Assembly: GCF_051014685.1 (NCBI RefSeq)
Contig: NC_135059.1
Coordinates: 8,494,001 to 8,558,000 of the forward strand
From: Ptiloglossa arizonensis
Taxonomy: Eukaryota; Arthropoda; Insecta; Hymenoptera; Colletidae
Length of the DNA: 64,000 bases
Direction: 5' to 3'
The translations under genes and the position numbers were made by a program. Under the pieces are notes generated by a model, which was not told the origin of the DNA, did no database searches, and saw only the letters and a list, made by a program, of their open reading frames with translations. Within the stretch, counting starts at the first letter, position 1. Each line of letters opens with the position of its first letter. This document shows, piece by piece, positions 39,295-51,675 of this stretch.

Positions 39295-41006
39295 TTATGT
39301 ATGCTCTTTTGTTTTAGTAATTGTTTTCAAAGAGTTAGTTTTATCCTTTACAATATTACTTTTCACAGTTTTTTCTACTAAAGTATTTAATTTATTTTTA
39401 GTATTACTTTTTTCAGTAGATTCCTCAGCACTAAAATAAACAGCTTCTAAACTTTCTGTTATTTTATCTAATTTAATTCTTTGTTTCTTAGCAAGTTTTG
39501 CCTTTTTCTTTTTTGATATTCTAGCATTTAATCTGTCTGCTTCCTTTTTAAAATGTGTACCTGAAGGCTCAAAACCTGAAAATAAAAGTGACTCTGATTG
39601 AAATTTAGGCTCTAACATATCAATGTCTTCATCCTTAGTAAGATAATGTATACTTGAATCTCTCTTATGTGATTTTTTTAATTTCTTTATCCTAGAACTA
39701 TCTAGTTTTTTATCTGTCCATGTACTGATCATGTTTCCATCTTTGTGATTTTGCTTTTTTTTCTTTTTTTCTCTTGATTTTTTTGTCTTTTTTTTGTGTA
39801 TAGAACCATCAGATTCTTTTATATCAAGGTCACTTATATGCTCTAGAGTCTTATTCTTGATCATCTTTGTATTTAATTTTTGACTTACAGGAAATAGTGT
39901 ATCATCAATTTTTTTATCTCTTCTCTCTTTTTCAATATTATTAGCATCATAGTATGTTGAAAGCTTTCTTTGCATTCTTATGTGCTTCAATTTTGAGATC
40001 TTCTTAACCACTACATCATCAGTAATAATGTTCTTGGTTTTTTCATCATTATCACTTATGTTGCATAAAATATTTAACCAATGGTTTAGGTCATTTATTC
40101 GTCTTTTGTTTTTTCTCTTTCTACTTCTAGATACTTTTGAAATAGTTACTTTTTCAGAAGGGAAAATAGAATTAGGTGAAATTGTGTTTTTATTATTATC
40201 TATTGCAAATTTATCCCTTTCAAATTTACCATTATGTAATGTATCTGGTGTATTTATGTTAAAATTCTTGCCTAATAAATCTTTTTCCTGTTGTGCAATC
40301 CTTTGTAATTTTCCATTTAATGTTAAACCATGTCTAGCCCCTTTATGGGTAGTTCTACCCCCGCATACTTTAAATAACTCTTCATCCGTTAAAGGTATAT
40401 GCGTTATAACCTTTTCAATGTTTTCTACTTCAAGTGCATGTGAACTATCTTCTTTTATTAAATTGCCATTGTAAAGTGTAGAAGTCTTAAGAAAATTTCT
40501 ATAATTCACAGGACATTTATATTTTTTTTCATTTAAATCTTTCTTAGAGGATTCACTGCTTGTACTTTTCTTTGCAACCGATATAGAAACACCATGTATT
40601 TGTGAATCAATTACAATATTATTAGCTGCTTTATTAAAACCAGTCTCCCACCACTCGTTCCAATGTTCATCTTTGTGTCCTATTCCCGTTGTATCAAATT
40701 TCAATTTTGGTTTTAATGCTTCTGTGATACCATTTCCATTTTTACCTAAACCTTTACCTGTTCCAATATAAAAGTATAAACATCCTTAAAAGGTATTTAT
40801 AAGTTGATATATACAACTTTTAAATTGTATAAATTTATTTAAATACATCGACGTAACAACATTGGTACAGTGGTAAGATACGTATTGCATAATGGCTTGT
40901 GCAGCACATATTTACTAAAATTTGTACTCAAGTATCATGATTTTTCCAGAACCATACCTTCCGTCCATCCATATTTCATAAGCTGGGCTTTTGCAAAGTC
41001 AGTCAT
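39295..41006 (-). CDS. GPATCH4: G-patch domain-containing protein 4
   Basis: Nucleolar G-patch protein; such proteins activate DEAH helicases, and human GPATCH4 works with DHX15 in ribosomal and snRNA 2'-O-methylation. Two exons (40958-41006, 39295-40757) give 503 aa. The G-patch is split by the intron: MTDFAKAQLMKYGWTE joins GKGLGKNGNGITEALKPKLK. A WWETGFN segment follows, as in the family. The rest is a lysine-rich low-complexity tail with ARHGLTLNGKLQRI and clusters such as KKTKKSREKKKKKQNHK, expected for a nucleolar protein. Confidence 0.93.
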
Positions 41007-41057
41007 ATCTAATTATTTGTCGCTATAATATCATTTATAATAATGAAGTTCAATACA

Positions 41058-41345
41058 TCAATTCGGCATAGCTATACACGTTTCTTGTAACAATGAGTCT
41101 GAATAACCTAGAAAATTAACATCATATTGTTTTCCGAAAGCTATGCGAGTTTGAATCCTCAAAGTAATCGTACGATGGCGTTGCGATAGAATTTCACGTG
41201 AAATGCGTGCTTCAAAGTAACTTTGTCCAATTTTAACATCTACGAATTTTTCAAAAATACTTTTCGAATATGTTAAATATTGGTTCATTATATCCATTCT
41301 AGTTATAATAAAATTAATTTGTTCCGTATAATTGCTATTTTGCAT
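41058..41345 (-). CDS. small unidentified ORF upstream of GPATCH4
   Basis: A 95-codon frame on the same strand, ending 52 bases before the GPATCH4 start codon. It begins MQNSNYTEQINF and ends LLQETCIAMPN. It remains open upstream for a further 31 codons without ATG (to TGA near 41440), so it might also be the last exon of a longer gene. The composition looks protein-like rather than random. I recognise no domain. It could be a separate short gene, part of a dicistronic transcript, or chance. Confidence 0.35.
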   Translation of the reverse strand: MQNSNYTEQINFIITRMDIMNQYLTYSKSIFEKFVDVKIGQSYFEARISREILSQRHRTITLRIQTRIAFGKQYDVNFLGYSDSLLQETCIAMPN

Positions 41346-42406
41346 TGATTCCAATAAAACAGTGTGTCTTTGTCGTATCCTTTTCGTGGAATATGTCCAA
41401 TTTAAAAATGATCTTCTATATCGTTGACGATCTCATATCTTCGTCAAGTGCACGAAGAGACGTAAAATGTGGACATAATATTCATAGCAACTTTAATTAG
41501 TTATATAACTATTCGGTAGATAAAAGGTTTTCGTTTAGCAACAGAAGAAAATTTGTAAAGTTCTTATCATTTAAAATTGTACATTGTTAATAGGAACAAT
41601 GTATTAGTCGTTACAGAAAAGATGTTCAAGACTTTACGTCGTTCAACAACTTGTCGATGATTTGACGTTCATGCGCCAACTGTTCGTGCACAATGTCTTT
41701 ATGATATGCATCTTGTTAGTATCAAACGTTAACACGTACTACATTTGCTATGATAATTCCGCCCGCCCCACCATTATACAGCGGAATTTATTCGGTGCGT
41801 GTTACCGATATTGTCCGATGCCAGGGAAATGAACAATCTTGAACAGAGTGCGTTTGACATAAAAACACGTTTTTAGTGTAACGTCAACGATACCATCAAA
41901 ATATTACGTTACATCGGTAACGAAAAAAGGTTTGTGCACTTTATTCTTTCGCAGACACGTGAAATTCGTGATCACTTTTTTTATCTGACAGAGACATGAA
42001 TATCACTTAACTTTAACGTTGTGTAAGCAAATTTTTGCGATAAAAGTCTCATTTTATGTCTCAGCTATGTTTCACTTCAATATTTAATGTCTGTCAAAAT
42101 AAACAAAATTAATGCTATTCTATTAAAATTAATACAATTCGGTTTCACAATGAAGTTTTTGTTACTTGGTTGTATATTTTATTGTGTCTTATCATATATG
42201 ATAATCAAGAGCCACAAAGTGTAAAGGTCCATGAATATACAAATTTACATATACATATCTATGTGTATATATTATATGTATGTGTACACGTATATTATAC
42301 ATGTGTGTATGTATATATGTGTATATATATTACTATTAATTATAGTTTCTTAAATTAAATTTACTTTTTTTGCATTGATGCAGGTAAATATTAATAATAA
42401 AAGAAA
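41346..42406. other. PEX5 5' region
   Basis: Promoter and 5' UTR between the GPATCH4 side and PEX5. A good acceptor (TTGCATTGATGCAG, ending at 42383) just before the ATG suggests a 5' UTR intron. TA/TG-rich simple sequence occurs at 42228-42335. Confidence 0.45.
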
Positions 42407-44752
42407 ATGGCATTTCATGAATTAGTCGAGGGTGACTGCGGAGGATCTAGTTCTCTGATCCATCTTACATCACATTTTGTACGTGATCATGGATTCAAAG
42501 AAGAAGGAATACATCGTCCTTTTGGGCCTGTGGAGCCCTTTCAAGCTTCAGACTCAGATCAGTTAGTTAAACAATTTTTAGAAGAAAATCCTTCGTGTCC
42601 TCAAACATTTAGAATGGATAATTTATTACAAGAAATGCGTGAAATTGATCAAAACATTCATCCACCTATAGCAGCACCTGGAGTAGCTCAAGAATTAACT
42701 GGTTTAGATACAGCTTGGGCAAATCAATATCTTCAATCAGGATGCCACTTCAATGTAATGTTTCTTGTTTTATTATTACAATATATGATATTAGCAGCAG
42801 ACTATTGCATTATAAATCTTTAATATTTTTTCTCTTAATGTAGGTACATCATACTGATGATATCTGGAATCCCAAAATAGAACAAAATTCAAACATTTTG
42901 ATTCAACAAACACACGAATTAGGATTAGGACCAAAATGGGCAGAGGAATATATTGAGCATAGCATAGATGCTATACAAAATGATATTAACAAGGAAAATA
43001 CAACCCAGACGATAGAAAATAATGATAACCCTAACTTTGCATATTCAAAATTTATGAAATTTATGAAGCAAGAGGGAGATATTCCAATAGATACTAATGA
43101 AGAATCACTGCCAGATTTTCATATTACAAGTGAAGAATGGACAGAACAATGCAAAAGAAATAACGAGAAGTCTGAAGACAAAACTTCTAGTAATAGTGAT
43201 CAAGAGGGTGAAGTTTTAAGTAAGGCAGAAGAAGAATTGGCGGTAGCTGGTAGATGGATAAATGAATTTCAAAAAGAAAATGTTTCTTTGGGTCAGTGTA
43301 CATATTAATATTACTTTGCTATCTTTGTATTATTTTCAAGATATAGTTTTGCCTAATAATTTTTATTTTAGAGACAGACAATTATGAATCTACATTTTTA
43401 CGACTTCAAAACGTATGGGACAAGATATCATCTTCTGAGAAATTATTCACAAAACATCTATGGCTTTCGGAGTACAATACATTCTATGATCCATTCAAAG
43501 AATATGAATTTCATGAAGAAAATTCTATGAAGAATGTACCTAATGCATTAGAAGAAGGGAAAAAAAGATTAGAAGCTGGAGATTTACCAAGTGCTATACT
43601 TTGTTTTGAGGCAGCAGTGCAACAAAATGGAGACAATCCAGAAGCTTGGCTACTTCTTGGTAAAACTCAAGCTGAAAACGAACAAGATCCACTAGCTATT
43701 TCTGCTTTGAAACGCTGTCTGACTCTTGATCCTACGAATGGTGCTGCCCTTATGGCCCTTGCAGTTTCCTATACAAATGAGTCTTATCAAAATCAAGCAT
43801 GTTTAACTTTAAAAGAATGGTTATTAAAAAACGAAAAATACAAATATCTTTCAGTAAGAAAAACGAACATTGATCAATACCCACAATCCAGTGTATCATC
43901 TATTTTATTCGAGTAAGAAATTAATCATTTTAATGACATATAAGGAGAATTATGTTTAGCAATATTATTATACTTTTTCCTTCTAGCGATATACACGAAG
44001 AAGTAAAAAATCTTTATATTCAAGCTGCACGAATGAATCCACGAGAAGAAATAGATGCAGATGTGCAATGTGGGCTAGGAGTACTTTTCAACTTGTCCAA
44101 TGAATATGATAAAGCTTGCGATTGTTTTCAAGCAGCGTTACAAGTACGCCCTAATGTATGTATGAAATGAAGCTTTTCATATTTCGTTTAAAATGTTGTT
44201 AATATATCGTTAAAAACATAATGTTTTGAGAAGGATTCCAGATTGTGGAACAGATTAGGTGCAACATTAGCTAATGGTCAGAAATCGGAAGAAGCTATAA
44301 ATGCATACCATCGTGCCTTAAAATTATCACCCGGATTTATTAGAGCACGTTATAATCTGGGTATATCTTGCATTAATCTTGGTGCATATAAGTAAGTAAA
44401 CCCATTTTAAGATAATAAACTACTTGTTTCCTTATTACTAAATTATTTATTTATATTTCTTTTGCAGAGAAGCAGGTGAACATCTTCTAACGACTTTAAA
44501 TCAGCAAGCTGCTGGTCATGGAACACAGGGCGAAAGTTTCTTGCCGAAAACGATGTCAAATACTATTTGGTCAACGTTAAGACTTGTTGTTTCGTTGATG
44601 CACAAATACAATCTAAATGAAGCTATAGAAAACAGGTATATCTTTAACAATGCTTCTAACGAAGTATAAAGTATAACAAAACTCATGATACACGCAATAT
44701 TGTTTATTTCAGAGACCTTGCGAGGTTGAATAAGGAGTTTGAAATTATATGA
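42407..44752 (+). CDS. Pex5: peroxin-5, PTS1 import receptor
   Basis: Cycling receptor for peroxisomal matrix proteins with a C-terminal SKL-type signal. Seven exons (42407-42754, 42844-43291, 43372-43912, 43987-44155, 44234-44391, 44468-44635, 44713-44752) give 623 aa. The N-terminus [13 protein letters not shown] places Cys at position 11, the monoubiquitination site used for recycling. WxxxF/Y motifs for PEX14/PEX13 binding are visible (WANQY, WAEEY, WINEF). TPR repeats fill the C-terminal half, including [16 protein letters not shown] and [17 protein letters not shown]. Exon 5 is placed at 44234 because this joins RPN to [15 protein letters not shown], as in the family. Its recycling partner PEX12 is in the same window. 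Confidence 0.96.
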
Positions 44753-46631
44753 AGGCATGCAAAATTGTTGAAGCTATTTGTTAAAAAAGTATAAACCGTT
44801 TTTAGTTTTTAAGGTATCGTAAATAAAATGCTTAAAAAATATTTTTTAATAGTTCAAAAATGTATATATAAACAACTAGACTCATGTTTTTACTCACTAC
44901 TCATGTATAATTTCTTCACTACAAGAGGGGGTAATTTAAAAATATTAAATACCCGTTTAAGATATTATATATTTTTCGAAGTTGTTTTGATTCAATATTT
45001 CTAACAGGTATACAGCTTCTTATTATTTCATCTTATATCAATTGAAAATGGGTTATAAATTATATGTACATAAAATTGTTATGAATTCAATAAAAATGAA
45101 TTAATCCCTGAGTAAAATAATTAACTGTTGGGCTTTAAAAAAGTAAGAATTAATAAATTATGTTATATACCGTAAAATGTGATAGAGAGGGAAAATCTCT
45201 CAATGCTCAAGTAATATCCATTCCCTCTTAAAATAAACTAGTGATATTATAAAAGCATAACTAAAATAAAGAAGCGTTATGATATGAGTTATAGGTATAT
45301 TATTTCTATTAGAATTTATAAATATCATAGATCACTTCTAACAGAATTATATTAGATTTATAACAAAGAGAAATTAGTCCTAAAGGCACATCAAAGTTAC
45401 ATATTTCGTAACATTCAAAGAGTGATGAAAATACTACATCATAGGATCAATGAAGTCAATAGAAAATAATCATCTTAGCATTAAGTGTTTTCCTAAACAC
45501 ATGCCATCCCGCCCTTAGCGGTTAAAATATAAACAATTTTTAACAGATTTGTTAAATATTCAAACAGTAGTAAAAAATACACGATCCTCATTGCAGAATT
45601 TCTTAATTCAATGTATGAAGCAATCTATTATGTCAAACACTATATTTAACACTGTAAACCAGTGTTTTCCAAAGCCAGGAGCGCAAAAGGAAATATTGAG
45701 TACAGAAAATTTCTTTCTATTAATACATTGATCATTAATTGTAGTTCAATAATTCCAGTAGAAGTAAATTTTTTGTGTCATTTTAAGTATATCATTTATC
45801 TTAAGCACAGAAATTCATTTTTTTTTCTTTTTAGGGGGACGTTTCTCAAAAACTTTGGAAACCACTGCTCTAAACTTTAAGTTTTATATGTTTGGTTCTG
45901 TATAAACTTCTATTAATTACGATTTAATTATTCCATTGGCTAAGGGAAAGATAACATACGTCTAGACATAATACAATATATCTATATAGAACATTTCAAC
46001 AATCGATTATAGATGAATCAATTAATTTTATCTAGAGTATTTGTCTCCGATTTTTGACATTCTTTTGATAAAACTTTGTTCATAAAAATGTTGTGCGTCA
46101 CTTTAATTATTGTAACGAAAATCGAACGTTTTAATTCGTTTGATCAAAGAAATGTGCACATTTTAAGATGTATTTAAATGCCTAGGCATTAACGAGAATT
46201 GCGAAATTGTGCATTCAACAATTAATTGCAATTTTATCATTACCTTTGATAGAAAAAACACTCACAAAAATAAAATTGATATTCGAAAAATTATCGGCGA
46301 TAGAGACGTACCATTTAAGAAGAAATAGGCTACCGAGATGAAAGAACAAGCAATCCATCAACTATATTAAGTGTCAAATAACTTTCGTTAAGCGATTAAT
46401 TGCACTAAATTGCGATTAATAGGACTTCGCAAAAGTCGTATCACATGAAGAATTAATTATTGTTCTTAACAAACTCGACTAAGTATAATTTGTTCCAAAT
46501 TTCTCTCCTCTATATAATTTTCATACAACATAACTTCTTGTGTCAAACAACTTGTTGCGTTTTACAAATTAAATGAATTGGGCCTATACTATCGCCATAC
46601 GACGATACAATTAATTATTAAAAATTGTTGC
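44753..46631. other. convergent 3' region of PEX5 and HPS3
   Basis: AT-rich, with a 208-base MITE at 45660. Two overlapping open frames near 45549-45880 lie partly inside the MITE and are not genes. Confidence 0.45.
45660..45867. mobile_element. short hAT-like MITE with near-perfect target-site duplication
   Basis: The ends are inverted: CAGTGTTTTCCAAAG on the left and CTTTGGAAACCACTG on the right, with the CAGTG terminus typical of hAT elements. It is flanked by 8-base direct repeats CTGTAAAC (45652-45659) and CTCTAAAC (45868-45875), which differ at one base; 8-base duplications are diagnostic of hAT. It is too short to encode a transposase. Confidence 0.7.
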
Positions 46632-49600
46632 TCATAATTTTAAAGTAGATAGAAGTTGTTGTCCAGTTTCCATTATTAAAGATTTAACGTGTTCTGCGTG
46701 CATTATCTGTGTGCACATTTCGGTGCATTTTTGGAATGCTATGATGTCATCTTTTGGAAGAACACAATGTAGGCTATCTAAGGACAGTGTATGTGGAAGA
46801 TAATTTAAAATTTCTGAAATGTAAAGAAATGCATTATCACATGATTCAGTATAAAGATATATATTAAAGAGTACGTACCTTTCATAATTTGCATATACAA
46901 ACAGTGCAAATCTTGTCGTGTGTTTGACGACGAAATTTTATTTTGTGTTAATTCAATTAAATATCTCCATTCGGATTCTTTAGTAAAAATATCCTATAAT
47001 GATAAAAATAAATCTCATAAACTCCATTGTAAAGGTAATGGGTTGCACTCATAAATAATAAAGTAAGTAAAGTACCTTTGCATACTGCATAACAGCTTGA
47101 GGACAGTTTTCCATGAGTATACTTGTCACTTCTTCCACGTTTTGAATGCATAGCGTTTTTAAAGACAAGCTACCATCAATTTCTTGCGTTTCAAGAAATT
47201 GCTTCACTTCGAGCAAGCATTCATTTGGTACAAAATCGCAGGACAGTAATAATTGTAACTTAAACAATTCCGTGGGTATAATTTTTTCAATATCAGTTTT
47301 GTCAGTATTAGCTAAATCCTTTAGTTTATTTGTGTTCAATATTTTTTGATAATCTTTTGCATATGGAGGCATTCGATCTAAATAATCAGGTCTAAATTTC
47401 GAGAATATGAAATTTGTATAATTTTCTTCTACGTTTTCTTTATTTTCTATTTTGTACACTTTAGTTTGAGACAATTTGCCTAAATACGACCGTACCAATA
47501 ATTTAAATGCCTCGACCAAAGCAAAGTCGGTACGTATTTGATTTTTATTTATAACAGACGAATCCGTAATTAACTTTGTACTAAAGTAATTGTGAAGATA
47601 CTTTTCAAGAAAAACCTGCAATGCCATTGCTGCATTATGCCCATCTCTACCTACTCTCGAGGGCAAATACTCCAAAAACACTTGTATAATTTGATGAAGA
47701 GATAGAACTCCATCGTCCTCTACTATTTGTATCAAAATATCAGCAAAAGTTGAATTTTTTAAACGCATCAATGTTCCAGCGAAATCAGAGAATGTTGGAA
47801 TCATTGGGCTTCTTTTTCTCATTGCTGTCATGTCAAATAATAAGTCCCAATGTTCAACAATTACTCTTTTGATACATTGCGCAGAAACTGGTGTAAGAGC
47901 TTTCTCTGCTTGTTCTTGTTTTTCAGATTGAATGTACAAGAGAGCTAAAGCTAACTTAACTAGTTCATCAGTTTCGTATAATAGTAAAAGATGTATCAAT
48001 TTTTCTGTGGTGTATTCTCGCAGCACAGGACTACCAAAGATCAACTTCAATAAATCTCCTTTTTTCAATTTACAGATTATTTCTACGATATTAAATCCTT
48101 GAAACAAAGCATCTGCCTCTGAACCACTTTTCAATGTTAGAAGTATATCAGTCAAAAACGTAACAAGACCTGGTGCATCTTGACTTGATTTTCTGGATAA
48201 TACTTCTGAGGACTTCAGTCCCGACATCTTGTAATAGGGTATACAAAGATCCCAATCCGATTCATACTCCGACCGGATATAATAATCTGCGAGTAACGCG
48301 CATGATTGATTGTATAAATTTTTCAATTTCAACACGTTTTCTTTTGCGGCATCATCAAATTCATCGATATCTGAACCATTGTACGTGGTATCTTTAGCTA
48401 AACGTATCAAAGCATGGGCTTCTCCCAATAAATGTCTGTAAGTGCTAGGGCTAGAAGATTTGTGACTTCTTGCTGCGTTTAAAATATCGTAATATAAATT
48501 CTCCAGTTTAGGTAAAATTAAAGAGTATAATGTCCATGAATTCTCAGCTTTAGCTAAGAGAACTAAATAACTTTTGCTATGTAGTAATTGCTGTATCCCC
48601 AGAAATGGTCGTAAGCCGATCAAGCAAACAGGTTCAGAGACACTAGGGCATAATACTTGAAAATTATCCACATTGTTTGAGGTTCTCGCAATGTGATGGG
48701 ACAAACGTAATGTGTAAGATTCAAGACCAGCTTCGGTTAGTGCATGTAGAGTATTGTGTTCCAATGCTACATGATTAACAGCTGCAGTAAATGGATAAGT
48801 AGTTAAACAAGTTGCATCCATAGGATTCGTACTAGTAGCAAAGAAGTGATAAAGATATCCTTCTTGTAACGTACACAGAAAACAACTTACACCCTGCAAG
48901 TACCTGTATTTATCTGATCTGACAATTGACTTTTTCAAACAAGAACTATTGCATTCCTTTCTCATGTATAATGGTTTCAGTAACAAGCAACTGAATAGTT
49001 CAGAATTTCCATCAAGTTTAAGATTATTATTAGCTGCCACTATTTTAAGAGATAATAAATTTTTTATTGTATAATTTTCCGACCAACCAACATCAGGAGA
49101 ATTTGTTTTAATTATAATTCTTATATCTGGTGGGTTTAATACAAAAGGGCTTAAAGTATGCCCAGGTCCTGCTCTTTCTAAACTTATAGATGGAAAATTG
49201 ACAGTTAATGATTGTGAATTTCCATCAATAACCTCTTGTGAAATTAATCTTTGCAATTCATCTCTTTCGTTGTGTATTAAACGATCTAGATCTATAATAG
49301 CTTTGTTATTATTAGATTTTATTTTATTAAAGTCTCCTGTTTCTAATTTGCACCATACGCTCGTTTTGGAATTTTTATGTCTGTTATTTTTAGATTTTGT
49401 GTTTATTCCAATGAAATCATTACTTTCTGATGTGACAAAATGAAGATCCTGAGTAGAACATTTATGTTTTGAATTTGTTGCTTGTAACAATGTATTATTA
49501 TCTTGGTTTCCCATGTTACTGCTATTTTCCATAAGCGAGGAGTCAGTAGATATAGATGTTTTATCAATAGATGAGGAATTTGTAGATGTTAGAGAGCTAA

Positions 49601-50306
49601 GTTGATCAATATCTTCATACATTGAATTAGTCAGCCGAAAAACAGATAAATTTGATTTATCCATGACCGATACAAAATCTTCAACAATTTCCATACGTGT
49701 AGGAGAAAATGAAAATCCCAAAGACCATGGTCTTGCCTCAAAATCAATAAATTTCATTTTTGATATTTGTTGTGTTTCAACTTTGAATTCATGAAGAATA
49801 GCACTACTTCCAGAAGCTACTAGAAGATTACCAGTACTTTGGCAGCAAGCAATTAAGGTCGGTTGTATGCTTAATGGCAATTCTATCATTTCTAAGCTAT
49901 TCAATGGTCGATTTAAAGTTGGAGTCACACGTCCTGCTATTCTAGCACGCATAGGTTGACTTTGGTCTTTTACTATAGCCCAGTTAACATAAATTCTAAC
50001 AAAATTATTAGTTGTTTTTCCAATATGATTATTAATACTCGTATCTCTACCATATTTTGATTCTAATGTTACAACATAATCTCCTTTAGCGCAATGTACC
50101 ATTTGATCAATTGTATCAACTGTTGGGAATACAGTGTGTAATTTAATATTGGACAACATCAATTCCCATACTTCAACACAATGTGTTGAAAGTGCTAGCA
50201 AAAGCATTTCACGTCCAGAAGCATTTGCTGTGCAACTTGCAGTTGGCTCCTCAATTTGAGTGATATTTTGTCCCAAAAAATTATGTACCGTAATTACACG
50301 AACCAT
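46632..50306 (-). CDS. HPS3: HPS3, BLOC-2 subunit
   Basis: Subunit of BLOC-2, which directs cargo to lysosome-related organelles such as pigment granules. Exon 1 is very long (47076-50306), followed by 46879-46993 and 46632-46813, giving 1175 aa (human 1004). Family landmarks are VRIYVNWAI, IELPLSIQPTLIACC, an LLAKAE segment, HLLGEAHALIRLA, IPYYKMSGL and ENCPQAVMQYAK. The N-terminal part resembles a WD-like propeller. Extra length comes largely from a Ser/Asn-rich insert at about residues 235-320 that begins after SVFRLTNS. The last two exons extend the C-terminus with a leucine-rich helical region (PHTLSLDSLHCVLP). Confidence 0.92.
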
Positions 50307-51203
50307 GTTGAATTTTGTACTAAGCCAGATTCTTGAACATATCTATATTGCACTTAGAAGGAAATATCACTATACCTGTAATTCAGAATATGAGATCTAT
50401 TTGTGTAACCAGACCGAATGTAAATAATATTATGTTAGAAATCACTTTTCTTAAGTCTCCTATAAAATTGTACCTTTTATTGTACCAGAAGAATATGTTC
50501 TTACAATTCGTTAGAGGTTATCTTACATTTTGTTATATATAATCATTAATATATTATTAGTTATTTGCGTAGAAATATGAAAAAAGGATAAATTCGATGT
50601 TTTTCTTTTTATTAGTGTTTTGATACGTGGCAGGTATAGATTGAAGCATAAAAAAAAATTTCTCAAGTATCGCTTTAAACTTGTTGAGTGATAATCTATC
50701 TTAGCCGCCTAAAAATCTGTGTTAACGAACCCAATGACGCGTACTTTGACATTTCCGATTAGTTTCACGCATTTAGCAGGAGTTCGCGACAAGTGATATT
50801 AAAATTGATCAATGTGATAAATTATGAAAAAGTGCAGCGGCATATATTCGTTAAAAAAGCATGCTACGTCATTTCGTACATGATTTTACACACTATTATT
50901 TTCTAAAATCACTATTAATATCACAAAGCAGAAGAAACCAAATAGTAGACTTGGTTCATTTGACAGATCTACTTGTACGCGCATGTGCATTTACAGTTAG
51001 AATACAAATGTGCAACCTACGCGCCCTTAATATTTATTGCCCGTCTGATATTAAAGTTCACCGCATTCAAATTTAGCAATAATACAATATACTTCTAATA
51101 TATATTTGATTAGCTTCCATCAATGTATTTCTTTATAATTGTATTCGCGGAAAAATGTATAAACGTAATTCTACAAATGCATATTTTTCGTGTTATCACC
51201 CAT
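50307..51203. other. intergenic between HPS3 and the duplicated block
   Basis: HPS3 promoter side and unique sequence up to the left breakpoint of the tandem duplication. No gene is seen. Confidence 0.45.
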
Positions 51204-51675
51204 TAAAATTGTATGTTAGAATAAACATTCAAAGCAACACTCTGCTTAAGAAAAGGAAAAAATTTCGCAATGTTATTTCATTAATGTATTTAATTTAGTA
51301 GTTCTCTACACGACATAATAAATAAACTTTTATTATTAGATAAACAGACGTATATGTATTTTTACAATATTTACCTTAGTTATATAGTACAAAAATTTTA
51401 TCCTAATACGTATATTTATAGAAAATTTGTTTACATGTGTTTCTTATTGGTTTGTACAATCTTACATTATCTTAATAGGCTGTATATGTATTGTTGTCAT
51501 ATAGAAAGAATAGCAGCAAATAATGGACAAATACCAAATGAACTTACACTTTTATTTATTTCACCAATGTTACTTGCAATAAAATTGTAACAAAATATTT
51601 AAAACACATTTCGATCAATCATTCAATTGGCACACACGGCAGTTAAATATGAAATACATTCTAAAAAAACATCCA

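Noticed and set aside
44242..44244. Acceptor TTCCAG at 44241 for PEX5 exon 5
   Set aside because: It breaks the TPR frame. The acceptor ending at 44233 restores [15 protein letters not shown].
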